Positions 24,154 through 33,193 of a stretch of 64,000 nucleotides of DNA are shown here, in pieces. The stretch is from Stygiobacter electus. GTDB taxonomy: Bacteria; Bacteroidota; Ignavibacteria; Ignavibacteriales; Melioribacteraceae. Under the pieces are notes generated by a model that was given only the letters and a program-made list of their open reading frames with translations, made no database searches and had not been told where the DNA came from. The translations under genes were made by a program, and so were the position numbers. Positions within the stretch are counted from its first letter, which is position 1; every line of letters begins with the position of its first letter. Location: contig JARGDL010000001.1 of assembly GCA_029210465.1 (NCBI GenBank), positions 1-64,000 of the forward strand, given 5' to 3'.

Positions 24154-25455
24154 TTAAAGTAAATATTTTTTGTAGTTATCAAAAATTTCGATTAAACGAC
24201 TTTTAATTGAATTGAAAGAACGTGCTGAACTTAAAAATCCTGCGTGGTTCACATCGTTTCTTAAATTTGTAAGTGAATCATATTCTGAAGATAAAATAGT
24301 TAAAGTTTCACATTTTAATAGTTTTTGTATAAACTCAATATTATCAGAAGCAGGCTTTTTCCATTCATTCTGAGGAATATTTTGAGAATGAATTCTGAAT
24401 GCTTGGGCAACAAGAATTCGATGTATTTCGTTCTCGAATTCAAGTTGATTTTCCAACAAAATTCTCGAAATTGTAAATTCTTGTAAGAGAGTTATTGCCT
24501 GTTGATAAAGGTTGTGAGTTAAACACCAATGAATTAAAGTAATAGTTAATAATTTTGGATTATTGTTAAAAGTAGAAATTTTCTTTTCTATTTCGTCAAC
24601 CAGATAAATAAACGCTTTTGGTAAATCTTTATTTTTAAGAGTTGCTACATCTTTCTTAAGCTCTTGAAAATTAAAATTAACCAGCTCTCTTCCTCTGCAT
24701 AATGCGATGCTGCTAATCAAGCTGTCTAATTTTTCTATCACTCTTGTTGGGAAAAACTTTTCTACAGGTTTGGTTATTGAAGATCTATTAACTGATATTT
24801 TAACAAGTTGCTTCAATTTGGATGTATTGGCATTATTAACAAAATCGAAAGTAGCATTAGTCCAATCCTGCAACTCAGAAAATGAGGTCAAATCTAAGAT
24901 TGGTGCAACTCTTTCCTGAGCCGGGATGTTTCGAACATCATTGATTGTACCTAAAGATTCAAAAGCAGCGTAATAAATTCCGTTTACTTTAATTTTTTTA
25001 ATTTGTTTAGCAAAATTTAGAAGAGTAATCATCAACATTGGAAGAGAGCGAAATGAATGAGTAATATCTACAATTACCTCCTCTTCTTCACGAAAGGAAT
25101 CATAAATTGTTTGAAAGATTTCCCAGATTTCATTTTCATTGTAACCTTCTTTGATTGGGATAGATTTAATTTTACCAGTTGGATTTAGTTCTTCCAATCT
25201 TGATTTGAGTCCTTTATTAGGAATTGGGTGTTTAGTATTTCTATCAATATGACCATTATCTAACCAATTTTTCTTTTCAGCTTCTTCAGTTAAAAATATT
25301 TTGATTTCAGAATCTTCATTAAAATCTTCGCAAAATAATTTAATTATATCTTGCTGACAATATTTAACAGGAGTGTCAGTTACAATATCACCAAAACGAT
25401 GGCGACATTCCAAATAATCATTTGTACCGAGAATAGATATAAATGCTTTTTTCAT
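24154..25455 (-). CDS. CARF-HEPN ribonuclease, Csx1/Csx2 type (TM1812 family)
   Basis: A 433-aa cOA-dependent RNase. The N-terminal CARF domain starts FISILGTNDY and carries DITHSFRSLPMLM (about 130-145), the signature of the TIGR02221/TM1812 (Csx2) family. The C-terminal HEPN domain has the catalytic RxxxxH motif as RNDVNH (Arg399, His404). When Cas10 makes cOA, such enzymes cut RNA non-specifically. It lies 138 bp downstream of csm5 in the same direction and heads the signalling cassette. It takes the place of Csm6, which is absent. Confidence 0.85.
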   Translation of the reverse strand: MKKAFISILGTNDYLECRHRFGDIVTDTPVKYCQQDIIKLFCEDFNEDSEIKIFLTEEAEKKNWLDNGHIDRNTKHPIPNKGLKSRLEELNPTGKIKSIPIKEGYNENEIWEIFQTIYDSFREEEEVIVDITHSFRSLPMLMITLLNFAKQIKKIKVNGIYYAAFESLGTINDVRNIPAQERVAPILDLTSFSELQDWTNATFDFVNNANTSKLKQLVKISVNRSSITKPVEKFFPTRVIEKLDSLISSIALCRGRELVNFNFQELKKDVATLKNKDLPKAFIYLVDEIEKKISTFNNNPKLLTITLIHWCLTHNLYQQAITLLQEFTISRILLENQLEFENEIHRILVAQAFRIHSQNIPQNEWKKPASDNIEFIQKLLKCETLTILSSEYDSLTNLRNDVNHAGFLSSARSFNSIKSRLIEIFDNYKKYLL

Positions 25456-25478
25456 ATTATTTAATCTCTCCGTGTGCT

Positions 25479-25558
25479 TAGTGTCCTAAGTGGTTATTTT
25501 TTTGAACTACCCCGCCAGAGGCGGACAAGTAAGAACACTTAGAGCACTAAGTTAAAAT
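25479..25558. repeat. Inverted repeat around a CCGCC/GGCGG palindrome
   Basis: The 138-bp gap between csm5 and the CARF-HEPN gene holds CTTAGTGTCCTAAGTGG (from about 25479) and its inverted counterpart CACTTAGAGCACTAAGT (to about 25552), with a CCGCCAGAGGCGG hairpin at 25512-25524 between them. The inner hairpin is the same type as the inserts in the CRISPR repeats. Similar CTAAGT / CCACTTAG strings also occur at 17287-17311 next to cas2. It may be a nested small repeat and a partial terminator. Confidence 0.55.
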
Positions 25559-25593
25559 TAAGTGTAAACGGCATACCGAATTGAACGGCGAAT

Positions 25594-26853
25594 TTATTTT
25601 TTCTTTTTCAATTCAGTTACCTTGAAATTTTGTTTAAGTGATTCCATTGGATCTACTTCATTTTCAGAACTTTTATCAGACACTTTTACCTCAGGTTTTG
25701 TATCATATAATTTAATTTTTATCCAACCAGTCAGATACTTGGGTTCAATATCCTCAAATACAATTCTTCTGGTTTTCGGAAAGATTGGAAAATCCCTCTT
25801 GCCAAGTTGATATTTTCGTCTGAAATTATTTAACCAACTGTCATTTAAGTAATCTCCAGTCATTCCTTTCCAACCACTTCCCCAGGAAATTCGCAAAATG
25901 AATTCGTCTTTAGAAAGACTTTCAATTTTATTTATAAGATTATCAATTTCTTTTATAACGAGATTTAACTTTTTAGGGCTGGTAAGTTTTTCGAAGAATT
26001 GTTTTTCTTTTTCCAGTTTTTGTATTGAATAATTATTTATTTCTGTCTTTAGATACTGAATATCTTGAAGGGTGTTTTCGTTAAATTGCAAAGTTGATTT
26101 AGCAGTTGGATCGTTATATAAAAAATTATCCAAAGAAATTGATGAGTATCCCTTTATTCCAATAGGTAAAGTCTCTGCTATAATTTGCGAAGCCTGATTA
26201 GGATTAGCAGTATTTTGTTTACTCCACAATTGTTTCCAACCATAGCTTGTTCCATCAGTATTTGTTAGGCTCATTATCAATATTTTTTCCAATTCTAATT
26301 CTTCAAATTCAGCATCAAAAATTTCTAATACTCTCATTAAATTTTTATTAGAATTATCACCGAGTAATTCTTTAATAATTGGTTCAGATGCCCATTCTTT
26401 TTTATTACTGGTTACTCTCTGCAATAAATTGTTTTGTTCAGATGGAGATAAAGCATCAAATCTTTTTTTAAGTAAGATGGTTCTTATTGAACCTTTTAAT
26501 GATGAAGCAGGAACATAGGGCTTTCCATTTCCATTTTTTTCAAATTCATTTATTTCTGAAGTTTTTCCAATAGAAATATTGTATTTTTTACCATCTGGGA
26601 TTCTATTTAATGCTGTTAATTTGTAGTTACCTTGAATAAATCTTTCCATTTCATCTGGATCATTTTCTAAATGTTTCATTAATTCAGCTTGAGATACAAT
26701 ATGAACGGAATTATTTGTCTTAATAAAATCGATTCCTTCAGCAAACTTAACGCCACTTCCAATATGAACTGGTGTTAAAACTTCAATTGAGCAAGGAATT
26801 TTTTCTCCGAGTTTTTGTTTTGATGATTTTATTCTTTCTTCAATTGTTGCCAT
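25594..26853 (-). CDS. csm5: Type III-A effector subunit Csm5
   Basis: A 419-aa RAMP protein, the capping subunit of the Csm complex that contacts the 3' part of the crRNA. It shows the N-terminal strand SIEVLTPVHIGSG and the glycine-rich RAMP motif KPYVPASSLKGSIRTILLKK (about 110-130), plus a late GSGWKGMTGD. It overlaps csm4 by 14 bp and is the last subunit gene of the operon. Assignment follows gene order and these motifs. Confidence 0.88.
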   Translation of the reverse strand: MATIEERIKSSKQKLGEKIPCSIEVLTPVHIGSGVKFAEGIDFIKTNNSVHIVSQAELMKHLENDPDEMERFIQGNYKLTALNRIPDGKKYNISIGKTSEINEFEKNGNGKPYVPASSLKGSIRTILLKKRFDALSPSEQNNLLQRVTSNKKEWASEPIIKELLGDNSNKNLMRVLEIFDAEFEELELEKILIMSLTNTDGTSYGWKQLWSKQNTANPNQASQIIAETLPIGIKGYSSISLDNFLYNDPTAKSTLQFNENTLQDIQYLKTEINNYSIQKLEKEKQFFEKLTSPKKLNLVIKEIDNLINKIESLSKDEFILRISWGSGWKGMTGDYLNDSWLNNFRRKYQLGKRDFPIFPKTRRIVFEDIEPKYLTGWIKIKLYDTKPEVKVSDKSSENEVDPMESLKQNFKVTELKKKK

Positions 26854-27841
26854 TTATTCCTCCAACAATAGGTAAAAATAATGCCTGACCACTGCGATAA
26901 ATATCATACATAAGATCATTTTCATAATTTTTTTGTTCGAGTACTTTGTGCAAGCTGCCAAATGGTTTTTGCTTATTAGCTAACTTTAATACCGAACCTT
27001 CAACAAACATACGGAGTGATTTTCTATTTAATGTATCATTAGAAATCCAGCCGCCCCTTATTGTAAAATCATAAAATGATTTTTTAGGTTCTATCTTATC
27101 AAATTCTTCTTTTGTTGGTGAGTAAAGTGAAAGTGAATAACAATAATCAGATTCTGTATTCAAATCTAAATTTAGATTTTCAACTTCATCTACTTCAAAT
27201 AAGCCTTTTCCAATTGTTCTATCAGCACCAATTCCTTCATCACCTAAAAATCTTAAAACAGTTTCAAATTTGTGAAGCAATTCGTCTTTCACTTCAGCGA
27301 TAAAATATAAACCAGCATTTTTATGAAAATAGACTTCGGTCTTATAAAAAATCTGTGTTTGATTTGTTACTCGATCCATAACGATATGAGGTATTTCTTT
27401 ATCTTCAAAAATTTTATCCTCACCATTCTCATCTTTTTTATTTTTGTTCATTCTCCAACAACCATCGAGGATATAATCTTTATTAAGGTATTCCTCATTT
27501 ATTTTTTCATTTTTCAATATCTTTAGCAATAAATTTTTTGAGATAAATTTTGCCTTCTTAAAGACCTTTATCATATCATACTCTTTCAAATCTTCTGGGA
27601 AGAAATGAAGCGGCTTGGGCAAAAAATATTCATCTTTATAGAATGGAAACGCAGAAGACAAAACAACTGCTTTTGGTTCAAGAAATTTTTGAGCAGTATC
27701 GTCTCCATAAAATTTCCTTGAAGCACTTACTAAGGCACTAAACAAAGTGTCTGATCGGATAAAAGTTTCAGAGGGTCCATCCACTGCTGTTCCCGAATCA
27801 ATATGAAATGAAGAATGAAATTTTAGTTTATAGGCTTTCAT
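26840..27841 (-). CDS. csm4: Type III-A effector subunit Csm4
   Basis: A 333-aa Cas5-group RAMP that binds the crRNA 5' handle and Cas10. The N-terminus (KLKFHSSFHIDSGTAVDGPSETFIRSDTLFSALVS) is typical of Csm4. A glycine-rich segment, LGDEGIGADRTIGKGLF (about 195-210), and the C-terminal IYRSGQALFLPI also fit. It lies 6 bp after csm3 and overlaps csm5 by 14 bp. Confidence 0.9.
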   Translation of the reverse strand: MKAYKLKFHSSFHIDSGTAVDGPSETFIRSDTLFSALVSASRKFYGDDTAQKFLEPKAVVLSSAFPFYKDEYFLPKPLHFFPEDLKEYDMIKVFKKAKFISKNLLLKILKNEKINEEYLNKDYILDGCWRMNKNKKDENGEDKIFEDKEIPHIVMDRVTNQTQIFYKTEVYFHKNAGLYFIAEVKDELLHKFETVLRFLGDEGIGADRTIGKGLFEVDEVENLNLDLNTESDYCYSLSLYSPTKEEFDKIEPKKSFYDFTIRGGWISNDTLNRKSLRMFVEGSVLKLANKQKPFGSLHKVLEQKNYENDLMYDIYRSGQALFLPIVGGINGNN

Positions 27842-27847
27842 ATTAAC

Positions 27848-28726
27848 TCACTTATTTAATTCAGCCGGTATTAAATTTTCTTTTTTAAGGTTCTTTTCCT
27901 CTCCATTTTCATCTTTTTGTTTAACCAAGATTTCTTGCCAATTATTTTTTAGTTCGTAATCAACTTTAGTTTTTTGAGTAAGATTACTTATTTTAATATC
28001 AACTTCTCCACTTCCTCTCGTTCCTTTACCACCCAAATAATCATTTTGCACAAGCGCTAAACCTTCAAATATTTTATCAAGCATCGCTTTTTCATCATCA
28101 CCGTTATAAACATTAAGAATCATTCTCATATTAAAAACTGCACCGGCTGGAACTCTTTCAAGTTGTCTTGGTGTTGCTGCAGAGGTAATTCTATCAATAA
28201 CAACTTCGGTTTTGACTTCTGTATATGGCATATCGGTATTTTTAGATTCAAATAATTTCTTCACACCACCTTTATCTCTAGTAATTAGATTTCCATCCTC
28301 CATTATACCTTCAAGTTCACAATCACGCACTATTAAACGACTCGGAACATCTTCAGTACCTTTTATCTTTTCAGGCATTGTTCCAAAAACTTTGATTATT
28401 GTGTTAATATTGTTTTTTATTTTTTTAACTTCATCTGAATCACCTTCTTCAATTTTTTCAGGCGACACATTTGGTGAGTGAATAATATTTTTATCTTGTG
28501 GTGGACCAAATTTGCCCTCGACCTTCTCCAATAAACTTCTCATTTTACCTTTTAGTGAACTGCCGGGAATGTAAGGTTCATTAGTTATCGGGTTTCTAAC
28601 TACTGTTGCATCTGCACCACCAATTGACATTCCAACACTGCTGCCTCCAATGTGTAAACCGGTTTTTGTAGTTATTGTACCTTCAATTAAAATTTTCTTT
28701 ACGAGTTGTCCTTTATTGTTAGTCAT
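27848..28726 (-). CDS. csm3: Type III-A effector backbone Csm3 (target RNase)
   Basis: A 292-aa RAMP that forms the crRNA backbone and cuts target RNA at 6-nt steps. The catalytic Asp is present (SIGGADATVVRNP, Asp39), as is the RAMP glycine loop IPGSSLKGKMRSLLE and a late GGKGTRGSGEV. A start at 28741 is possible, but the ATG at 28726 is preferred because GGAGGT lies 7 nt before it. That start gives a 1-bp gap after the csm2 stop. Confidence 0.93.
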   Translation of the reverse strand: MTNNKGQLVKKILIEGTITTKTGLHIGGSSVGMSIGGADATVVRNPITNEPYIPGSSLKGKMRSLLEKVEGKFGPPQDKNIIHSPNVSPEKIEEGDSDEVKKIKNNINTIIKVFGTMPEKIKGTEDVPSRLIVRDCELEGIMEDGNLITRDKGGVKKLFESKNTDMPYTEVKTEVVIDRITSAATPRQLERVPAGAVFNMRMILNVYNGDDEKAMLDKIFEGLALVQNDYLGGKGTRGSGEVDIKISNLTQKTKVDYELKNNWQEILVKQKDENGEEKNLKKENLIPAELNK

Positions 28727-28727
28727 T

Positions 28728-29159
28728 TTATTTACCTCCAAATGATCTGTGATATGCTAATATTGCTTCAAAAAAATTTGCAAAGTTTTGAAATCTTAGT
28801 TCCATTTCCTTTTCATCTTTACCATTAAGAACTTCATCGAGTGCTTTTTCTATAACTTTACGAAAATCCTTAGAACCAATTGTTCCCTTTCTTTCCGTTA
28901 AATATGCAAGCCTTGGTTTTAACAAAAGAAGTTCTGATTTATTAAACCCTTTCATTTTCATTCTTTGAACTTCACCGTATACATTTCTAATCTGAGAAGT
29001 TGTAAGAGCCTCTTTATTACCAAGACCTTCTGGTGATAATTCTTTGCCAAAATACTCTGCAAATAAAATTGCTTCTTTATCAAGTCCATTCTTAATCCAG
29101 AGTGGAGCTTTTTGAATACCATCCACTTGTTGGTTATTAAAATTAAAAGATGTTGCCAT
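28728..29159 (-). CDS. csm2: Type III-A effector small subunit Csm2
   Basis: A 143-aa helical protein, the small subunit of the Csm filament that lies along the target RNA. The family pattern TTSQIRNVYGEVQRMK and LKPRLAYLTERKG is clear. Its start overlaps the cas10 stop by 1 bp, and its 3' end runs into the csm3 translation signal. Position and size are standard for III-A. Confidence 0.9.
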   Translation of the reverse strand: MATSFNFNNQQVDGIQKAPLWIKNGLDKEAILFAEYFGKELSPEGLGNKEALTTSQIRNVYGEVQRMKMKGFNKSELLLLKPRLAYLTERKGTIGSKDFRKVIEKALDEVLNGKDEKEMELRFQNFANFFEAILAYHRSFGGK

Positions 29160-31699
29160 TATTTATTCTCCTTTCTTGTTAATAAATCTGTCCAATTAGC
29201 TATGATGTATAGTAATTGTATTAATTCTTGTTCGGTTTTAGAACTTGTAAAAAGTTCTGCAGCAAATTCTTTTATTTCTTTATCATAAGGATCTTTGTAT
29301 TGATTTGCCAGTCTTGTTAATGAATATGAAGCACGCCAGCGCCATTTTGCCCAATTATTATATTTACCTTCTTCAAATTCATAGTAAATATTATACAATC
29401 GTGAAATTAAACCCTTACTAATTTTCTTTTTTTCATTTTGTTGGTTTTTCAATCCTTCTTCAATCCATTTATAGAACTTTACAACCCAATCTCTAATTTG
29501 CTTAAAATCTTTCCAGCTTACTGGTGTTTTATCATCTAAAAAACATATACCATTTTTTGTTTTTTGAACACCATCATTTTTATTCTTTCTTTCCTTCTTT
29601 TTTGCTTTATCTTCAAACTCGCCAGCTTCAAAGGCTGCTTTATAGATCGGATATTTATCATCAAAAAGTGAGATACCTGCTGAAATGGAAAAGTTATCAT
29701 TGTGCGATGTAAATTCTTTGAATCTATCATTTATCCATATTGCGATATCAGGTAAAACAGACCAATGTCCGACAATAAACACATCATCACCACCTGAATA
29801 AACAATTTCAATTAATTCACTGACTTTGTAATTATGTCCGTTAATTTTTTCGGATAAACCTTTTTCAGGATCCCAGAAGAAGAATTTTAGTTTATTTAAG
29901 TAGTGACTGAAAAAGAAATCAAGCATTGAAGAAAGTTGAACAACACGTCCAAAAGTTGCGTGCTTACCAAATCCATCTTTAAATATCTTTCCAAGATTAT
30001 CAACATCAAGTCTTAGCACACCGAGTCTTGGGATACCTTCACGATTTTTAACAATTTCCTCGTAAGAATTACCAGACCGATCATTACCAAATCTCCAATC
30101 ACCACCATAAAACTTAAAGCCTTTATTAGCGTCACCCTTAAGATTTTCAATTTGAAGGCTATTTATCAAAAATTGTCTTGGCTCCTTGGCTCCAAGTTTG
30201 TTTTCAAATCTTAATTCTTTTCTAATATCAAAAGAATTTAATCCAAGCACGGAATATCCTTCTAAAGCATCCTGATAAATCAAAGTTTTAAAATTCTTTT
30301 TAAGATCATTTCCAATTTTTTGAGAATAAAATTGTTCTTTTGAGATAAAGTCATTAGTTAAATTATCATTATCATATACTTGATAAAAAATATCTCCATC
30401 AAAACTATGTTTCAAAAATTTAATCTGTGAATGTTCATCTAGTTTTACCTCTTCGGTCAAGGTTTTCTTTTCTATCACAACTTCTTTTTCAATCAAAGGA
30501 ATTCCAGTATATGCACATTTTATTAGCTCTCCATCAGGACCAGAAGGTTCAAATAATGAATAACTCCAATTATTAGAAAGTTTTCTTTTCTTCTCTTTTT
30601 CTACTATAGAATTTAATTCATCCCACTTTTCTGAAATAGGATGATCTTTCCCTTCTTGATTGTATTCTAAATCTTTTCCATTAAGTAAAATTTTACCTAT
30701 GATAAGTCCTAATGTGCCATTGTATTCGTTAAGAAATTTTTCCTCAATATCTTTTTGGAGTTCTTCAAGTATTGAATTTGCTTTAGCTGTATTGGGGACA
30801 AAAAGATAAAATTTACCACCGCTTGAATAAATAAGATTCGTTATTGGTAGGTCAAGCTTATTTAAGAAGTAATATGCAATATTTTCTAACATCTGCTGTA
30901 AATAAAAAGATCTACCTTTCAGAGCTTTTGCTGCACCTTTATGACCAATATTATAAATATAACTTTGTATTCCAGTTATATCAGCTAATACAAGCTGGTA
31001 TCTGTATTCGTCTTTATTCCCAAAGTCATTGAACTTAGAAATATCTACACCAAACTTTTCAATCATAAATCTATACATTGAAATTGCAATTGCAGCTGTT
31101 ATTTTGGAATGTTCGAAAAGTGAAACATCTGATCGTGTCTTGTAAGATGAAGACGGAACACACCATAAGTATTTTTTTAAAGTGTAATACAGAGTTTCAA
31201 TCTCATCTTTGTTTACCTTTTTAATTTCAATTTCAAATGACTTCCACCAGTTTGCATAAGTATTTTCAAGTTCTTCAAGTTTGTAATCGTTTTTGTTAAT
31301 TGTGAACTTATACTCATTGTAAAACAACTCACAAATATCTTGCAAATAAAGTTTTTGATTTGATTTGCCATAATCGATTTTTGAAAAAATTGATTCTAGT
31401 GGCTGTTGTTTTGTTACTGTTTTATCTGGTTGTCTTTCACCACTTGCAAGATTGTCAGCTTCACAAATTATTTCGGCTAGATTTCTGGTTACTCCACTTA
31501 AATTAGATTTCTCTAATTCTTCTCTATGATGATTGACAACTAAATCACAAAGGAGTTTATCTTTAAATAAATCATTAACAAATCCAGAAGAATATTCTTG
31601 ATGTTTCAGTCTCTCATTTTGAAGAATACCACGTTGTTTAAACTTCCCAATATCATGAAAGAGAGCACCGAGAATTAGTGTTTTTTCCTCTGCGGTCAT
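29159..31699 (-). CDS. cas10: Cas10/Csm1, cOA synthase and ssDNase
   Basis: An 846-aa signature protein of type III systems. The N-terminal HD domain is intact (LFHDIGKF, His15-Asp16, then NHHREE near 57), so ssDNA cleavage is expected. The second palm domain carries the GGDD active site (VYSGGDDVFIVG, about residue 635), so cyclic-oligoadenylate synthesis is expected. The four-helix C-terminal region (about 720-840) completes the protein. The first palm is conserved in sequence but degenerate, as usual. Both activities being intact fits the downstream cOA effectors. It follows cas6 by 84 bp and overlaps csm2 by 1 bp. Confidence 0.95.
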   Translation of the reverse strand: MTAEEKTLILGALFHDIGKFKQRGILQNERLKHQEYSSGFVNDLFKDKLLCDLVVNHHREELEKSNLSGVTRNLAEIICEADNLASGERQPDKTVTKQQPLESIFSKIDYGKSNQKLYLQDICELFYNEYKFTINKNDYKLEELENTYANWWKSFEIEIKKVNKDEIETLYYTLKKYLWCVPSSSYKTRSDVSLFEHSKITAAIAISMYRFMIEKFGVDISKFNDFGNKDEYRYQLVLADITGIQSYIYNIGHKGAAKALKGRSFYLQQMLENIAYYFLNKLDLPITNLIYSSGGKFYLFVPNTAKANSILEELQKDIEEKFLNEYNGTLGLIIGKILLNGKDLEYNQEGKDHPISEKWDELNSIVEKEKKRKLSNNWSYSLFEPSGPDGELIKCAYTGIPLIEKEVVIEKKTLTEEVKLDEHSQIKFLKHSFDGDIFYQVYDNDNLTNDFISKEQFYSQKIGNDLKKNFKTLIYQDALEGYSVLGLNSFDIRKELRFENKLGAKEPRQFLINSLQIENLKGDANKGFKFYGGDWRFGNDRSGNSYEEIVKNREGIPRLGVLRLDVDNLGKIFKDGFGKHATFGRVVQLSSMLDFFFSHYLNKLKFFFWDPEKGLSEKINGHNYKVSELIEIVYSGGDDVFIVGHWSVLPDIAIWINDRFKEFTSHNDNFSISAGISLFDDKYPIYKAAFEAGEFEDKAKKKERKNKNDGVQKTKNGICFLDDKTPVSWKDFKQIRDWVVKFYKWIEEGLKNQQNEKKKISKGLISRLYNIYYEFEEGKYNNWAKWRWRASYSLTRLANQYKDPYDKEIKEFAAELFTSSKTEQELIQLLYIIANWTDLLTRKENK

Positions 31700-31783
31700 A
31701 CAATTTTTCCCTTAACTTTTGTTCAAACTTATTTTGTTTTTATTCTATTAACAATCTCCAAAACATTTCGAAAATGTTTTTCA

Positions 31784-32590
31784 TTATTTTTTGTCTTCAT
31801 ACACTAATCCAAATCCCATTGCATTTTGACTTCCAAATCCTGCTTCGTATCCTACTTTTGTTAATTCAGTATCACCTTTTATTTCAAATGGACAAAACAT
31901 TCCAACTACTTCAATTGGAGATTCATAATCTTTAATTATGCTTACTTTTTTCGTTAATTTTTTATTTGTCTTCGCAGCTTTTACCATATAATCATAATCC
32001 CATGTAAGTTCTATTCCTTTCCCTTCGTACTTTTTATTATAAATTGCCTCATACTTATTAATTAAATTCTGATTCAACACTTTATTGATTTTCTTTAAAT
32101 CATCATCTACACGAAAGTAATATGTATTGAGTTTTCCGTTAAAATTTATTTGTGTACTCAATACCATTGGAGTAATCATTTTAAAAATCATTTTATTTGT
32201 AATTATAGGTTCAGGTAGAATTTCAGTTGTGATTATATTGAAAGTTGTTTTAATACCTTCAGCATAAATTTCTATCGATTGTTTTTCAAATGTTCCTATT
32301 ACAAAATTTTTAATAAAATCATCAACTAATGGTGATGATATATAAAGACTTGCATTGGGTGAATCTAATATTAAATATTTTTTATTAAATGATGTTTTTT
32401 CTAATTGAAGTGCAAAGGTGAAAAACTTATAATATTTATTGTTTGATTCGTATCCAATATCATGAAGAAATGATGAAAATTCTGGTGAACCAAAATTTAG
32501 TAGTTTGTAAATTGCGGCTGATAAAGAATAATTATAATTGAATGATAATTTGTCTGAAGTCTTAGCCCTCAGTTTCAGCAAAAGTCTCAT
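31784..32590 (-). CDS. cas6: CRISPR RNA endonuclease Cas6
   Basis: A 268-aa tandem-ferredoxin RAMP endonuclease that cuts the CRISPR transcript within repeats. The C-terminal glycine-rich loop (AGFGSQNAMGFGLVY, about 250-264) is diagnostic. The N-terminal half (SAAIYKLL, then SPEFSSFLHDIGY) fits family members with a catalytic His at that place. It is the first gene of the effector operon and has a predicted promoter just upstream that resembles that of the array. Confidence 0.9.
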   Translation of the reverse strand: MRLLLKLRAKTSDKLSFNYNYSLSAAIYKLLNFGSPEFSSFLHDIGYESNNKYYKFFTFALQLEKTSFNKKYLILDSPNASLYISSPLVDDFIKNFVIGTFEKQSIEIYAEGIKTTFNIITTEILPEPIITNKMIFKMITPMVLSTQINFNGKLNTYYFRVDDDLKKINKVLNQNLINKYEAIYNKKYEGKGIELTWDYDYMVKAAKTNKKLTKKVSIIKDYESPIEVVGMFCPFEIKGDTELTKVGYEAGFGSQNAMGFGLVYEDKK

Positions 32591-32612
32591 TATTTTTTAC
32601 ATATGTTTGATA

Positions 32613-32643
32613 CAAAATTATTCTTTATAAAAATTAAAGTCAA
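32613..32643 (-). promoter_or_regulatory. Predicted cas6-csm operon promoter
   Basis: On the minus strand TTG (32641-32643) is followed after 20 nt by TAATTTTG (32613-32620), a Bacteroidota-type -7 box. The predicted start is near 32606, 16 nt before the cas6 ATG. The core GAATAATTTTGTA is identical to the leader promoter. Confidence 0.6.
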
Positions 32644-32810
32644 TAATTTTTTAATCATTATCACTATTGAGTAACATTTAAAGTCATTTTAATTCTTTTT
32701 TATCAAGTTGATTGAGAGAGATACAAAAGTTGAAATTGTGTTGCAAACTTATTCAAGTGGGTTAACTATTGTAAATACAACTATTATTAAGATTTCCGTA
32801 TATAACAAAA

Positions 32811-32846
32811 AAGCCTTGTAAGTTATTATTTTACAAGGCTTTCTTT
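32811..32846. terminator. Bidirectional intrinsic terminator
   Basis: A perfect 11-bp stem (AAGCCTTGTAA at 32811-32821, TTACAAGGCTT at 32831-32841) with a 9-nt loop is flanked by A-rich sequence on the left and TTCTTT on the right. It lies between the cas6 promoter and the chimeric tRNA and should insulate the CRISPR operon from the right-hand neighbourhood. Confidence 0.85.
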
Positions 32847-32847
32847 G

Positions 32848-32920
32848 TGGGAGCTGAAGGATTCGGACCTACCACTATCAGCTTGGGAAGCTGGCACTCT
32901 ACCAACTGAGTTACACTCGC
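32848..32920 (-). pseudogene. Chimeric tRNA pseudogene (Gly(CCC) 5' part, Val 3' end)
   Basis: Read on the minus strand, the D-arm and anticodon arm match tRNA-Gly(CCC) at 35761-35833 (loop TTCCCAA), while the T-arm and acceptor 3' strand (CTTCAGCTCCC) match tRNA-Val at 35590-35664. The two acceptor strands no longer pair fully: GCGAGTG against AGCTCCC leaves two mismatches and one G-T. It looks like the product of a deletion joining adjacent tRNA-Val and tRNA-Gly genes in an old duplicate. Function is unlikely but not excluded. Confidence 0.75.
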
Positions 32921-33018
32921 ACACAGACAAATTTATAACCACAGAAAAGCTTAGTCAAGTTTTTTATACAATACATTTTTTACAGAAAAGATGAAGAAAA
33001 AAAAATAAGATAAATCAA

Positions 33019-33162
33019 ATGATAGAACTGATAATACTTTTCTCTATTCTAATTATTAGATACTTTCTGTGGAATACAAACTTCGTTTACCCGATTAAAT
33101 TATTTGTAGTGATGTTTCATGAATTGGGACATACACTCGCAGCCATTTTAAACGGTGTTTGA
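33019..33162 (+). pseudogene. Truncated M50-like peptidase fragment
   Basis: A 47-codon frame (ATG 33019, TGA 33160-33162) encodes FVYPIKLFVVMFHELGHTLAAILNG, with the zinc-binding HELGH. It is homologous to the start of the intact gene at 35894 (LIYPIKMFSVMIHETFHAF). It stops shortly after the metal site, so it is a remnant. With the chimeric tRNA it forms a decayed copy of the tRNA-Val, tRNA-Gly, M50 segment. Confidence 0.75.
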
Positions 33163-33193
33163 CTTTTTGCATTTTATTTCAGCTACTTTCCTA

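Noticed and set aside
24154..25455. Calling the CARF-HEPN protein Csm6
   Set aside because: The CARF motif DITHSFRSLP is that of the Csx2/TM1812 group. Csm6 of III-A systems has a different CARF pattern, so the broader Csx1/Csx2 label is used.
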